Positions 10,088-20,886 of a stretch of DNA of 64,000 nucleotides are shown in pieces. The notes beneath the pieces are model-generated. The model was not told where the DNA came from, did no database searches, and saw only the letters and a program-made list of their open reading frames with translations. The DNA is taken from contig NC_134515.1 in the NCBI RefSeq assembly GCF_027942865.1, forward strand, positions 35,095,449-35,159,448, given 5' to 3'. Numbering within the stretch: position 1 is the stretch's first letter; every line of letters begins with the position of its first letter. Source of the stretch: Odontesthes bonariensis. Taxonomy: Eukaryota; Chordata; Actinopteri; Atheriniformes; Atherinopsidae. Both the position numbers and the translations under genes were made by a program.

Positions 10088-10870
10088 CTACTTTGTCTTC
10101 AGATCAGGGTATGTCTGTTTCAATGTATCTTTAGCCACCTCCACATTCTGGAACTTCAGAGGTTGTTCGTCAATCCAAACAAGAAGAATGCCTGGGTCGC
10201 GGATCCTGGTCTTGATGTTTCTCTCATGAAGTTGCTCCCGCAATGGCCAGTATTGATCCCGAAGTTTCCTCCTACGCGTCGAGATATCCTCGGAAATCCG
10301 TAATGTCACGTCGGGGAGGTCACTGAGCGTCATTTTTTTGGTCTTCGCTGCCCTCAGAATGGCATCCCTCTTTGGGAGATGACACAGTTTAAAGATCACT
10401 GTCCGGGGCCTAGGATTCTCCTCATTCAGTGGACCAATTCTGTGGGCAATTTCCATGTCTTGCTCCTGAAGTGGAATGCCCAGGAGAGTGGACAGGTTCT
10501 TCGCCAGGTATGTCTCCATTCTGTGTCCTGCCTCGCTCTTCTCCGGTAGATTCAGTAATCTGAGATTCCTTCTCCTCGATCGATTTTCAAGATTGTCAAT
10601 GGCGTGCATAGCTTCTTCAAGTTTATTGCTGAGCTCCTTAATTTTAATCTCTTGAGCAGCTACCTTGTTAGATTGCTCAAGCAGGTTAGCCTCCGTATAG
10701 TCGAGCCGCACACCAATCGAATTCACCGAGTCATGTAATTTATCTAATTTATTAGAAACAGCGTCAAGTTTGTCCATTTTACTGGTAAGGGTAGCGTTTG
10801 TTGCCACCAGCTTGTCCAGTGTTGCTTGGATTTTCTCCATCTCAGGTCTGGAACGGGTCTTGGGCGACAT
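10088..10870 (-). CDS. L1-type ORF1 protein, RNA-binding chaperone
   Basis: This 260-codon frame encodes the nucleic-acid-binding partner of ORF2. Residues about 10-110 are heptad-rich and predicted coiled coil (repeated LDKL, KLEEAM), which in L1 drives trimer formation. An RRM-like segment follows, starting near NRSRRRNLRLLNLPE and including AHRIGPL and RPRTVIFKL, then a basic C-terminal domain (ISEDISTRRRKLRDQYWPL). The ATG at 10870 is in the right place, about 225 nt after the apparent 5' end of the element, and the frame has no break. Function follows from the family; nothing here shows activity. Confidence 0.85.
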   Translation of the reverse strand: MSPKTRSRPEMEKIQATLDKLVATNATLTSKMDKLDAVSNKLDKLHDSVNSIGVRLDYTEANLLEQSNKVAAQEIKIKELSNKLEEAMHAIDNLENRSRRRNLRLLNLPEKSEAGHRMETYLAKNLSTLLGIPLQEQDMEIAHRIGPLNEENPRPRTVIFKLCHLPKRDAILRAAKTKKMTLSDLPDVTLRISEDISTRRRKLRDQYWPLREQLHERNIKTRIRDPGILLVWIDEQPLKFQNVEVAKDTLKQTYPDLKTK

Positions 10871-11215
10871 ACACGCGCAGGTGGAATTGTTTGGATAGTT
10901 GTCTATTAAGTCGTTAGTCTTGCAAGAAAGTCCCGAAGAAAGTTCAATATTCCGAAATTACATGTCTAAATTAACGAGGCACGTAATCCATTTCCTAATG
11001 ATGATTTCGGAATTAAAGTTCAAAAAGTTTTTCTCCCAGGGGCCGGACCTACACGTCTCACTCACTGCCGTCCGCCATCTTCCTCCGATCCAATCATGAC
11101 GCCATTTTCCAGCATATCAATATTTTGTTTAAATATTGCGGAAATGCAAGAAGTATAAATAGGCTGGTAGCTGTATTTTACTTAAATAATTAGGACAATC
11201 AGAAATGGTGAAAAG

Positions 11216-13062
11216 TCAGTAAGTGCTTACAGTGTTTCCCGCAGGAAATTGCTTATTCAAGATGGTGAGTCTGCTGCTCCGGGGATCGGGTCGCGGGGGC
11301 AGCAGCTTGAGCAGAGAGACCCAGACGTCCCTGTCCCCGGCCACTTCCTCCAGCTCTTCTGGGGGGACCCCGAGGCGTTCCCAGGCCAGCCGAGAAACAT
11401 AGTCTCTCCAACGTGTCCTGGGTCTTCCCCGGGGCCTCCTCCCAGTGTGACGGGCCCGGAACACCTCACTGGGGAGGCGTCCAGGAGGCATCCTAACCAG
11501 ATGCCCGAGCCACCTCATCTGACTCCTCTCGATGCGGAGGAGCAGCGGTTCTACTCCGAGCCCCTCCCGGATGACCGAGCTTCTCACCCTATCTCTAAGG
11601 GAGAGAGGGAACATAGATTGACCGGTAAATCGAGAGCTTCGCCTTCTGGCTCAGCTCCTTCTTCACCACGGTGCAGAGCACGCATCACTGCAGACGCCGC
11701 ACAGTACCGTCTGTCAATCTCCTGCTCCATTCGTCCCTCACTCGTGAACAAGACCCCGAGATACTTGAACTCCTCCACTTGGGGAAGGATCTCATTCCGA
11801 CCCAGAAAGAGCATTCCACCCTTTTCCGGCCGAAGACCATGGTCTCAGATTTGGAGGTGCTGATTCTCATCCCAGCCGCTTCACACTCGGTTGCGAACCG
11901 CTCCAGTGAGAGCTGAAGGTCACGGCCCGACGACGCCAACAGAACCGCATCGTCCGCAAAAAGCAGAGACCCGATTCTGAGGTCGCCAAACCGGACCCCC
12001 TCAACGCCCTGGCTGCGCCTAGAAATTCTCTCCATAAAAATTATGAACAGAATCGGTGACAAAGGGCAGCCCTGACGGAGTCCAACCCTCACAGGAAACA
12101 TGTCCGACTTACTGCCGGCAATGCGGACCAAACTCTGACACCGGTCATACAGAGACCGAACAGCCCATATCAAGGAGTCCGGCACTCCATACTCCCGGAG
12201 CACCCCCCACAAGAGTCCCCGAGGGACACGGTTGAACGCCTTCTCCAAGTCCACAAAACACATGTAGAACTTCCATGCACCCTCCAGGATCCTGCGGAGG
12301 GTATAGAGCTGGTCCACTGTTCCACGGCCAGGACGAAAACCACACTGCACCTCCTGAATCCGAGATTCGACTATCCGGCGGATCCTCCTCTCCAGTACCC
12401 CTGAAAAGACCTTACCAGGGAGGCTGAGGAGTGTGATCCCCCTATAGTTGGAACACACCCTCCGGTCCCCCTTTTTAAAGAGGGGGACCACCACCCCGAT
12501 CTGGAGTCCAGAGGCACTGCCCCCGATGTCCACACGATGCTGCAGAGGCGTGTCAACCAAGACAGCCCCACAACATCCAGAGCCTTGAGGAACTCAGGAC
12601 GGACCTCATCCACCCCGGGGCCTTGCCACCGAGGAGTTTTTTGACCACCTCGGCAACCTCAGCCCCAGAAATGGGAGGCCCCACGTCCGAGCTCCCCAAC
12701 TCTGCTTCCTCATCGGAAGGCGTGTCGGTAGGATTGAGGAGGCCCTCGAAGTATTCCCCCCACCGACTCACGACGTCCCTAGTTGAAGTCAGCAGAGCCC
12801 CGCCCTCACCACACACGGTGTTGACGGTGCACCGCTTTCCCCCCCTGAGCCGCCGGATGGTGGACCAGAAACTCCTCGAGGCCGTCCGGAAATCATTCTC
12901 CATGGCTTCCCCGAACTCCACCCAAGCCTGAGTTTTTGCCTCAGCAACCGCCGAGGCTGCGTTCCGCTTGGCCTGTCGGTACCCATCAGCTGCTTCCAGA
13001 GTCCCACTGGCCAAAAAGGCCCGATAGGACTCCTTCTTCAGCTTGACAGCTTCCCTCACCAC
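11216..13062 (-). pseudogene. Rex3 copy A reverse transcriptase, several frames
   Basis: The RT is spread over 12560-11685 and overlapping frames on either side (13062-12553 before it, 11614-11216 after it). Motifs are NYRGITLLSLPGKVFSGVLE, QCGFRPGRGTVDQLYTLR, FVDLEKAFNRVPRGLLW (first catalytic Asp), LRQGCPLSPILFIIFMERI and LLFADDAVLLASS (FADD). The C-terminal LLRIERSQMRWLGHLVRMP block is characteristic of Rex3/RTE-type fish LINEs. Frameshifts near 12555 and 11690 break the protein, so it is a pseudogene. Confidence 0.8.
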
Positions 13063-13098
13063 TGGGGTCCACCAGCGGGTTCGGGGATTGCCGCCACG

Positions 13099-14053
13099 TA
13101 GGGGTGGGCGATATGGAAAAAATGTTGTATCACGATTTTTTGCATAAAATCACGATTTCGATTTTTTTATCACGATCTTCCATCCAAAAAAAAAAAAGAC
13201 CAATTACAGTAGAGTTAAGTCGACATGCTGAACCACAGAAGAGCTAAGGAGTAAAAGAAAGAATTTGGCAGTTAACACATTGTAATTCAACTGTAACCCA
13301 ATTCAAGATGAAAAATAATGATCTAATTAATGACATCTGACACAGTGAGAGTGAAGCAACCGGAAACAGAAAAACGAACCACTGATGACGACTTGACTCC
13401 ACCTCATGATGCAATTTAGCAACAGATGAGCAACGCTGCATGTTCATTTACTGCAGCCACAGTCACGCACTGCCATCACCAGAGCGCCCTAAAGGAATAC
13501 TTTCCAACTGTGTAATGTTTGTCACGGTCGCGGTGCATCCCTTTTCTCTTGCACCGTAGTTAGCTTACGAGCTAGCGGTTTCCTCATCCGACCCGAGAGT
13601 GCTGCTGCTGGCCGTGAGTTTCTCCCGTGCGCCGCTATGTGCTGTGGATGGTGCCGCTGCTGCTGTTCCCATTCCTGATGTGGACCAGCAGCAGTGGGTT
13701 AGGGTAGAAGAAAACCCCAACCAATTCCAAATTACAGCAGTGGATTTCCTCTTCTTCACCAGCTTGTCGGCTTGGCTTTCAGCCATGGCTGTCCATGCGT
13801 TTTCTAAGTTTTTACAAACACAACATGGAGGCGTGTAAGAAAGTGTCACGACGCACAGTTCGCTATTATTGGTCGGTTAGGTTAAGGACGCCCTACGTCT
13901 GCCGCATCGGCGGGAACCAGCATTAAAAATAAAAAATCATTGCGCTGATTGGCAAAGGCGATCTATACGGTTTCTCTAATTTGGTAGATCGCCTGCGATT
14001 CTCCACTCTTCCTCGCCAGTCACGATTTTATATCGTCAGATCGCGCACCCCTA
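13099..14053. mobile_element. hAT MITE inserted in Rex3 copy A, 8-bp duplication
   Basis: The ends are TAGGGGTG on the left and CACCCCTA on the right, flanked by a perfect 8-bp duplication CCGCCACG (13091-13098 and 14054-14061). The subterminal sequence (GGGCGATATGG on the left, ATATCGTCAGATCGCG on the right) is typical of non-autonomous fish hAT elements. The 955-bp interior has no transposase. Removing the element restores colinearity with Rex3 copy B. Confidence 0.9.
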
Positions 14054-14077
14054 CCGCCACGACAGGTACCGACCACC

Positions 14078-16610
14078 TTACGGCCACAGCTCCGGTCGGA
14101 GCTGTGGCCTTCTTTGCATTATTGTCTCCAGAGGTTCCACAGTCGTCCCCAGAACAGAATCAGCCTTCCTTATCAGGTTGTTGAGTCTTTTTAGGTCCCT
14201 GGTTCTGATGCTGCTGCCCCAACAGATGACTGCAGAGTCATCCGAATATTTCTGTAGATGACAGGAGTCTGACTTGTACTGGAAGTCTGAAGTGTACAGA
14301 GTGAAAAGGAATGGTGAGAGTACAGTCCCCTGTGGTGCTCCTGTGCTGCTGATCACCTGGTTAGACACACAATTCTTCAGTCTGACAAACTGTGGTCTGT
14401 TTGTCAGGTAGTCATTAATCCAGGTAATTGTTGAGGCCTCCACCTGAGTCTTCTGGAGTTTAAGACGAAGCAGATCAGGCTGAATTGTGTTAAATGCACT
14501 GGAGAAATCAAAGAACATGATCCTCACAGTGCTGCCTGCTTTGTCCAGATGACAGTGGGTTTGTTGAAGCAGGTGTATGATAGCGTCTTCAACTCCAACT
14601 CCATGGCGATAAGCAAACTGCAGGGGGTCCTGATATGTGCTGGTTTGCTTACACAGGTGGGTCAACAGGAGTCTCTCCAGGACCTTCATGATGTGGGATG
14701 TCAGGGCAACAGGTCTGTAGTCATTGATGACTGAAGGGTGAGTTTTCTTTGGTACCGGAACCAGACAGGATGTCTTCCACAACAGTGGTACCTTCTCTTG
14801 GGTCAAGCTAAGGTTGAAACGGTGTTGCAGAATCCCACAGAGCTGCTCTGCACAGGCCTTCAGGACTCGGGGGGCTGACACCATCTGGACCTGCAGCCTT
14901 GTTCCGGTTCAGTCTCTCCAACTGCCTCTTCACCTGACTTCTAAAAACAGAAAAGTGGTAGGGGGAGGCAAAGGGGACAGCAGCATCTCCTGATTTGGTT
15001 GAAGACAAACTAGTGGAAGCAGAAGAATCCATGACTGAGGTGGAGGTGGAGATGTTACAGGAAAGCTGTGGGTCAGAGGAGGGTGGGATGTCTCTTTGGC
15101 TGGGAACAGGAGGGGAGGATGGTGAGCTTGTTCCTGAACTGAACCTGTTGAAGAATGTGTTCAGCTCATTTGCTCTGTCCAGACTTCCATCCATCCGATC
15201 CTCCCTCTGCTTGAGGCCTGTGATCTTCTTCATTCCTGACCACACATCTCTGATATTGTTCCTCTGCAGTTTACTCTCAAGCTTCTTTCTATACACCTCC
15301 TTGCTCTCTCTGATCTTGACTTTGAGCTGCTTCTGTATACTCCTCAGTAACTCCCTGTCTCGCTCCCTAAAGGCTCTTTTTTTCTTGTTCAATAGTTCCT
15401 TTAGCTCACTGGTGATCCAGGGTTTGTTATTAGGGAAGCATCTCACTGTTCTGGTGGGGATGGTGTTGTCCACACAGAAGTTTATATAGTCAGTCACACA
15501 CTCAGTTATGGCATTAATGTCCTCTCCATGTGGCTTACAAAGAGAAATCCAATCGGTTGCATCAAAACAACCCTGTAAGGCTACTTCAGCTTCCTGTGAC
15601 CACTTTCTAACAGTCCTTTTTGTGACAGGTAGTCTCTGGACAAGGGGTTTATATGCTGAACAGAGAAAAACAAGGTTGTGATCTGATTTACCCAGGGAAG
15701 GTCTTGATTTGGAAATGTATGAATCCTTGACATTTGTGTAAAACAAATCCAATGTCTTGTTTTCTCTGGTAGAGCAGCTGACAAACTGTTGAAAAGTTGG
15801 CAGTGTAGCAGAGAGTGAGGCATGATTAAAATCACCAGATATTGCCACAAAAGAATTGGGGTGTTGTGTCTGTATCTTAGCAACAACGGAACTGATGACA
15901 TCACATGCAGTGTCGGCAACAGCTGAGGGTGGAATGTAAACAGCCACCAAAATAACACTGGTGAACTCTCTTGGCAAATAATATGGACGAAAACTTACTG
16001 CCAATAGTTCAATGTCAGGACTGCAGAGACGACTCTTCACAGTAACATGTCCTGGGTGACACCATCTGTTGTTGACAAGCACTGCCAATCCACCCCCTTT
16101 CCTTTTCCTGCTACTCTTTAAATCTCGATCTGCTCGTACAGTCAGGAAGCCCGGCAGAGAGACGCTGGAGTTGGGGATATGATCCTGCAGCCATGTCTCA
16201 GTAAAACACATAATGCTACATTCCCGATATTCTTGCTGAGTCCTTGTCAAGGCTAGAAGTTCATCCAACTTGTTAGCTAACGATCTTACATTGCCCATGA
16301 TGACGGATGGCAGAGATGGTTTGAACTTCTTCTTTCTTTCTCTCCTCTTTGCTCCTGCTCTGCATCCACGACGCCTCCTTTTCAATTCCAGTGGGATTTC
16401 TGGCTTCAGTTGTCGAATTATTTCTGCTTTTCCAATGTTAATCAGCTGCTCCCTGTTGTAAACCACCCTGTTGCTATGGTTATGCATCATAGCAAAAGAG
16501 CAAAATATACAAAAGTATTGGGAAAAATCAATCCAGCTGCACAGCATCCAAGGCAGGAAGGAACAGTTGTCCAAAAGAAAAAAAAAAAAAAAAAATGCAA
16601 TTTCTTCCAA
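14078..16610 (-). pseudogene. Rex1-like endonuclease-RT with one frameshift
   Basis: The endonuclease half (16610-14808) has IMGNVRSLANKLDELLAL, MCFTETWLQDHIPNSSV, AISGDFNHASL and GKSDHNLVFL, giving the expected Asn, Glu, Asp-Asn and Asp-His residues. It is followed by a basic linker and the RT entry KAAGPDGVSP. The frame then shifts near 14880 and the RT continues (14884-14078) with NDYRPVALTSHIMKVLERLL, FDFSSAFNTIQPDLL (first Asp), GAPQGTVLSPFLFTLYTSD and QKYSDDSAVICW (YSDD). One frameshift and loss of the 3' end make it non-functional. Confidence 0.75.
14082..14109. repeat. Perfect 12-bp-arm palindrome at the Rex3/Rex1-like LINE junction
   Basis: GGCCACAGCTCC, a 4-nt loop GGTC, then GGAGCTGTGGCC. 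The left arm is Rex3 sequence (also present in copy B near 45112) while the right arm lies at the truncated 3' end of the inserted LINE. It looks like a templated or foldback repair junction. Confidence 0.7.
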
Positions 16611-16690
16611 GAAAAAACAGGAATGAAATTTAGAAAAAAAAAGAAAATCTCAATGTGAGGTACAGAGCTACTCCAACATGCTGCCACCCT
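14101..16690 (-). mobile_element. Rex1-like (CR1/L2/Rex1 group) LINE inserted in Rex3 copy A
   Basis: On the - strand 16610-14808 carries an APE endonuclease and 14884-14101 carries an RT, interrupting Rex3 copy A. The 3' end stops inside the RT C-terminal region (after EPLETIMQRR), so the element is 3' truncated rather than 5' truncated. This is unusual for a LINE. Assignment to Rex1 rather than a related L2/CR1 family rests on motif resemblance only. Confidence 0.7.
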
Positions 16691-16702
16691 CAGCGGCGCA
16701 TT

Positions 16703-17762
16703 CTAGAACACCTCCCCTGGGACCTTGTTGAAGCTCTGCCGGAGGTGGGAGTTGAAACTCCTCCTTACAGGGGATTCCGCCAGCCGTTCCCAACAGACCC
16801 TCACAATACGTTTGGGCCTGCCAGGTCTGACCGGCTTCCTCCCCCACCAGCGGAGCCAACTCACCACCAGGTGGTGATCAGTTGACAGCTCCGCCCCTCT
16901 CTTCACCTGAGTGTCCAGGACATACGGCCGCAAGTCCGACGATACGACCACAAAGTCGATCATCGAGCTGCGGCCTAGGGTGTCCTGGTGCCAAGTGCAC
17001 ATATGGACACCCTTATGCCTGAACATGGTGTTCGTTATGGACAGTCCGTGACTAGCACAGAAGTCCAACAACAAAACACCACTCTGATTCAGATCGGGGG
17101 GGCCTCCAGGTCTCACTGTCATTGCCCACGTGAACATTGAAGTCCCCCAGCAGGACGAGGGAGTCTCCCGGAGGAGCACTCTCCAGTGCCTCCTCCAGGG
17201 ACTCCAAAAAGGGTGGGTACTCTGAACTGCTGTTCGGTGCATAAGCACAAACAACAGTCAGGACCTGTCCCCCCACCCTAAGGCGGAGGGAGGCTACCCT
17301 CTCGTCTACCGGGGTAAACCCCAATGTACAGGCGCACAGCCAGGGGGCAATAAGTATGCCCACACCTGCTCTACGCCTCTCACCGCGGGCAACTCCAGAG
17401 TGGAAGAGAGTCCAACCCCTCTCGAGGAGGCTGGATCCGGAGCCCAAGCCATGCGTCGAGGTGAGTCCTACTATATCTAGCCGGAACCGCTCAGCCTCGC
17501 GCACCAGCTCAGGCTCCTTCCCCAGCAGAGAGGTCACGTTCCACGTCCCAAGAGCCAGCTTCAATAGCCGAGGATCAGACCGCCAAGGTCTCTGCCTTCG
17601 GCTGCCGCCCAGCTCACACTGCACCCGACCCCCATGGCCCCTCCCACGGGTGGTGAGCCCGTCAGAAGTATTCTGAAATTGATATAGTTTTCTTTTTGCA
17701 AATTGCCTAAACTTTGAAAAACCGTACCTCTCCAAATAGCTCCTTTTATGGCTCCCAGTCAT
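16703..17762 (-). pseudogene. Rex3 copy A endonuclease, two frames
   Basis: 17762-17052 encodes [19 protein letters not shown] (Asn), [30 protein letters not shown] and [14 protein letters not shown] (Asp/Asn). After a frameshift near 17100, 17254-16703 continues with [19 protein letters not shown] and [13 protein letters not shown] (Asp-His). This is the APE-type endonuclease of Rex3. The conserved Glu position appears as Thr (GLTSTHG), a change shared by copy B. Confidence 0.75.
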
Positions 17763-18842
17763 GTTTCAAGACATTCATCCAGCTATTTCCATGTTTTTGC
17801 CACTTCCTTTTCCAGCCTTTTGTGGCCCCTGTCCCAACCATTTAGAGTGGTTTTGCTGCCATCATGGTTTTTGATGTTTTATTGTGATAACGCTTGAAAT
17901 TTGAATATGATTACATTCTGTTTTATAATGTAATTTTACAGTGTCCAAACTTTTTTTGAAATTAGAGTAATGCTTTTGAAAATTATAATCATAAGCTTTG
18001 TCCAAGTTCATCTTTCTTTTCTCAGTAGCACCCTTGAAAGATGTCCATGTCTAATTTTCCAGTAAATGTAAATATAAATGTAATGATTTCATAAGGAGGA
18101 TGAAGTCAGTCTTCAATAGTTTGTTTGTCACTTTATTAAGGTTAGTTTACAGGCTGGAAAACGGAGAGGAGAAGGTGACTGAATTATACGGTTTAGTTAC
18201 AGAACCTCAACTTAAACTGGAAATCAGTGGCGAGTGACGAAACACCAGAGGTGGAAGAGCAGAATCTTCCAGGTTGCGAACATGGACCTCTGGGAGAAGA
18301 GATATTGGTTGATATGACAGTAGGTTTTCCAAAAGAGATGACTGTCCAAGTGATGAGTACTGACCGATAAGCAGCAAGACCGGCCTTTGATAAGACTTGC
18401 TTTTGACAGTGGCGGTGGCAGTGAAGATTGTGAAGGTTTTGAGACCAGATCCAGAGGATTGGAAAAAAAGTTTCAGTGCAATCTGTTGGTGTCCTTGGCT
18501 AGGAAATTGTTTTTGAATTGGCTCTATATGAACGAATTGGATTATTTTATGAATGATTTTGATTACAATTAATTGAATTCCAATTGGCTTGAATTGGACT
18601 TTATTATCTAAGTGCCTTGAGATGACATTTGTTGTATTTGGCGCTATATAAATAAAAATGAATTGAATTGAACTGGAACTGTGGTAGCGGCAGAAAAGAA
18701 CAACAGTGCGATAGCTTTAGCTTCTGTACCACATAGTTGAGCAAATGATCAAGTGATGAGATAAGAGGAAATTGAAGCTTTTACCAGCCACAGATGAGAA
18801 GACTGCCAGCCACCACGCCCACAGGAAAGCAGAAAACCATGA
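17663..18842. other. Non-coding interval with a LINE-type tail
   Basis: No gene is recognisable. At about 18600-18675 a CTTGAGATGACATTTGTTG segment with GGCGCTATATAAATAAAAATG and a short GAATT repeat matches the 3' tail style of fish L2-type LINEs or their SINEs, in + orientation. The rest is AT-rich unique-looking sequence. Confidence 0.5.
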
Positions 18843-20886
18843 TGTCATGTCTGCTAGTTTGGTTCGGTTTGAAGTTCCTGGTTAGTCTTTAGTTTTTGCC
18901 GCGTTTTCCTCAGTTTCTCTTGCCCTGCCATCAGCTTCCCTCCATCACCTGTGTTTCTCCCCTCAGCTGTACTCCATCACCTGTGTTTCTCCCCTCAGCT
19001 TTACTCCATCACCTGTGTTTCTCCCCTCAGCTGTACTCCATCACCTGTGTTTCTCCCCTCAGCTGTACTCCATCACCTGTGTTTCTCCTCTCAGCTGTAC
19101 TCCATCACCTGTGTTTCTCCTCTCAGCTGTACTCCATCACCTGTGTTTCTCCTCTCAGCTGTACTCCATCACCTGTGTTTCTCCCCTCAGCTGTACTCCA
19201 TCACCTGTGTTTCTCCTCTCAGCTGTACTCCATCACCTGTGTTTCTCCTGTCAGCTGTACCTCCATCACCTGTGTTTCTCCCCTCAGCTGTACTCCATCA
19301 CCTGTGTTTCTCCCCTCAGCTGTACTCCATCACCTGTGTTTCTCCCCTCAGCTGTACTCCATCACCTGTGTTTCTCCCCTCAGCTGTACTCCATCACCTG
19401 TGTTTCTCCTCTCAGCTGTACTCCATCACCTGTGTTTCTCCTCTCAGCTGTACTCCATCACCTGTGTTTCTCCCCTCAGCTGTACTCCATCACCTGTGTT
19501 TCTCCCCTCAGCTGTACTCCATCACCTGTGTTTCTCCCCTCAGCTTTACTCCATCACCTGTGTTTCTCCCCTCAGCTGTACTCCATCACCTGTGTTTCTC
19601 CCCTCAGCTGTACTCCATCACCTGTGTTTCTCCCCTCAGCTGTACTCCATCACCTGTGTTTCTCCTCTCAGCTGTACTCCATCACCTGTGTTTCTCCCAT
19701 CAGCTGTACTCCATCACCTGTGTTTCTCCCATCAGCTGTACTCCATCACCTGTGTTTCTCCTCTCAGCTGCACTCCATCACCTGTGTTTCTCCTCTCAGC
19801 TGCACTCCATCACCTGTGTTTCTCCTCTCAGCTGCACTCCATCACCTGTGTTTCTCCCATCAGCTGTACTCCATCACCTGTGTTTCTCCTCTCAGCTGTA
19901 CTCCATCACCTGTGTTTCTCCCCTCAGCTGTACTCCATCACCTGTGTTTCTCCCCTCAGCTTTACTCCATCACCTGTGTTTCTCCCCTCAGCTGTACTCC
20001 ATCACCTGTGTTTCTCCCCTCAGCTGTACTCCATCACCTGTGTTTCTCCTCTCAGCTGCACTCCATCACCTGTGTTTCTCCCATCAGCTGCACTCCATCA
20101 CCTGTGTTTCTCCTCTCAGCTGTACTCCATCACCTGTGTTTCTCCTCTCAGCTGTACTCCATCACCTGTGTTTCTCCTCTCAGCTGTACTCCATCACCTG
20201 TGTTTCTCCCCTCAGCTGTACTCCATCACCTGTGTTTCTCCCCTCAGCTGTACTCCATCACCTGTGTTTCTCCCCTCAGCTGTACTCCATCAACTGTGTT
20301 TCTCCTCTCAGCTGTACTCCATCACCTGTGTTTCTCCCCTCAGCTGTACTCCATCACCTGTGTTTCTCCTCTCAGCTGTACTCCATCACCTGTGTTTCTC
20401 CTCTCAGCTGTACTCCATCACCTGTGTTTCTCCTCTCAGCTGTACTCCATCACCTGTGTTTCTCCCCTCAGCTGTACTCCATCAACTGTGTTTCTCCTCT
20501 CAGCTGTACTCCATCACCTGTGTTTCTCCCCTCAGCTGTACTCCATCACCTGTGTTTCTCCCATCAGCTGTACTCCATCACCTGTGTTTCTCCCCTCAGC
20601 TGTACTCCATCACCTGTGTTTCTCCTCTCAGCTGTACTCCATCACCTGTGTTTCTCCTCTCAGCTGTACTCCATCACCTGTGTTTCTCCCCTCAGCTGTA
20701 CTCCATCACCTGTGTTTCTCCTCTCAGCTGTACTCCATCACCTGTGTTTCTCCTCTCAGCTGCACTCCATCACCTGTGTTTCTCCCCTCAGCTGTACTCC
20801 ATCACCTGTGTTTCTCCCCTCAGTTTTTCTTTGAAACATCTGCATGCGGGTCCTCCTTCACCACGCCAACACAACCCAACGTGACA
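18843..20886 (+). mobile_element. Short element with LTR-like ends, inflated by an internal minisatellite
   Basis: The sequence starts TGTCATGTCTG and ends AACGTGACA, giving TGTCA...TGACA termini like a small LTR. With the minisatellite collapsed to one unit, the remainder is only about 190 bp. I cannot find a matching target duplication (CATGA on the left, ACCAC on the right). The LTR reading is therefore tentative. Confidence 0.35.
18932..20823 (+). repeat. Minisatellite, about 59 copies of a 32-bp unit resembling a 3' splice site
   Basis: The unit is CTGTACTCCATCACCTGT followed by GTTTCTCCCCTCAG. Copies are nearly identical and differ at a few sites: CCCCTCAG, CCTCTCAG or CCCATCAG, TGTAC or TGCAC, and two copies with CAACTG. 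One copy near 19258 has a 1-bp insertion. Because 32 is not a multiple of 3 and no frame of the unit contains a stop, all three + frames stay open for more than 600 codons; these are repeat artefacts. Each unit carries a branch-point-like CTCCATCAC, a pyrimidine tract and a terminal CAG. Confidence 0.95.

Larger units (their letters stand above)
5295..11095 (-). mobile_element. Near-full-length L1-type LINE
   Basis: Read on the - strand this element has a 5' leader (about 11095-10871, beginning with an AAGATGGCGGACGG-type start), ORF1 (10870-10088), a long spacer (10087-8978) and ORF2 (from 8977). It is a LINE of the L1 group by its ORF1 type (coiled coil plus RRM-like domain) and its APE endonuclease-RT ORF2. 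Both ORFs are free of stops, which suggests a fairly recent insertion. The 3' end is cut off at the gypsy remnant: no 3' UTR or poly(A) is seen near 5295. Confidence 0.85.
11240..17662 (-). mobile_element. Rex3 (RTE-type LINE) copy A, interrupted by two later insertions
   Basis: Three - strand segments belong to one Rex3: 11240-13098 (RT and C-terminal region), 14054-14100, and about 16705-17662 (endonuclease). They are separated by a hAT MITE (13099-14053) and a Rex1-like LINE (14101-16690). The order of the segments matches the second Rex3 at 43238-46291 colinearly. Positions 12054-12074 match the commonly used Rex3 forward PCR primer as I recall it. The 5' end is truncated at about 17662 compared with copy B. 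Confidence 0.85.

Noticed and set aside
18932..20823. CRISPR-like regular array
   Set aside because: The units are directly adjacent with no unique spacers, and the context is vertebrate. It is a minisatellite.
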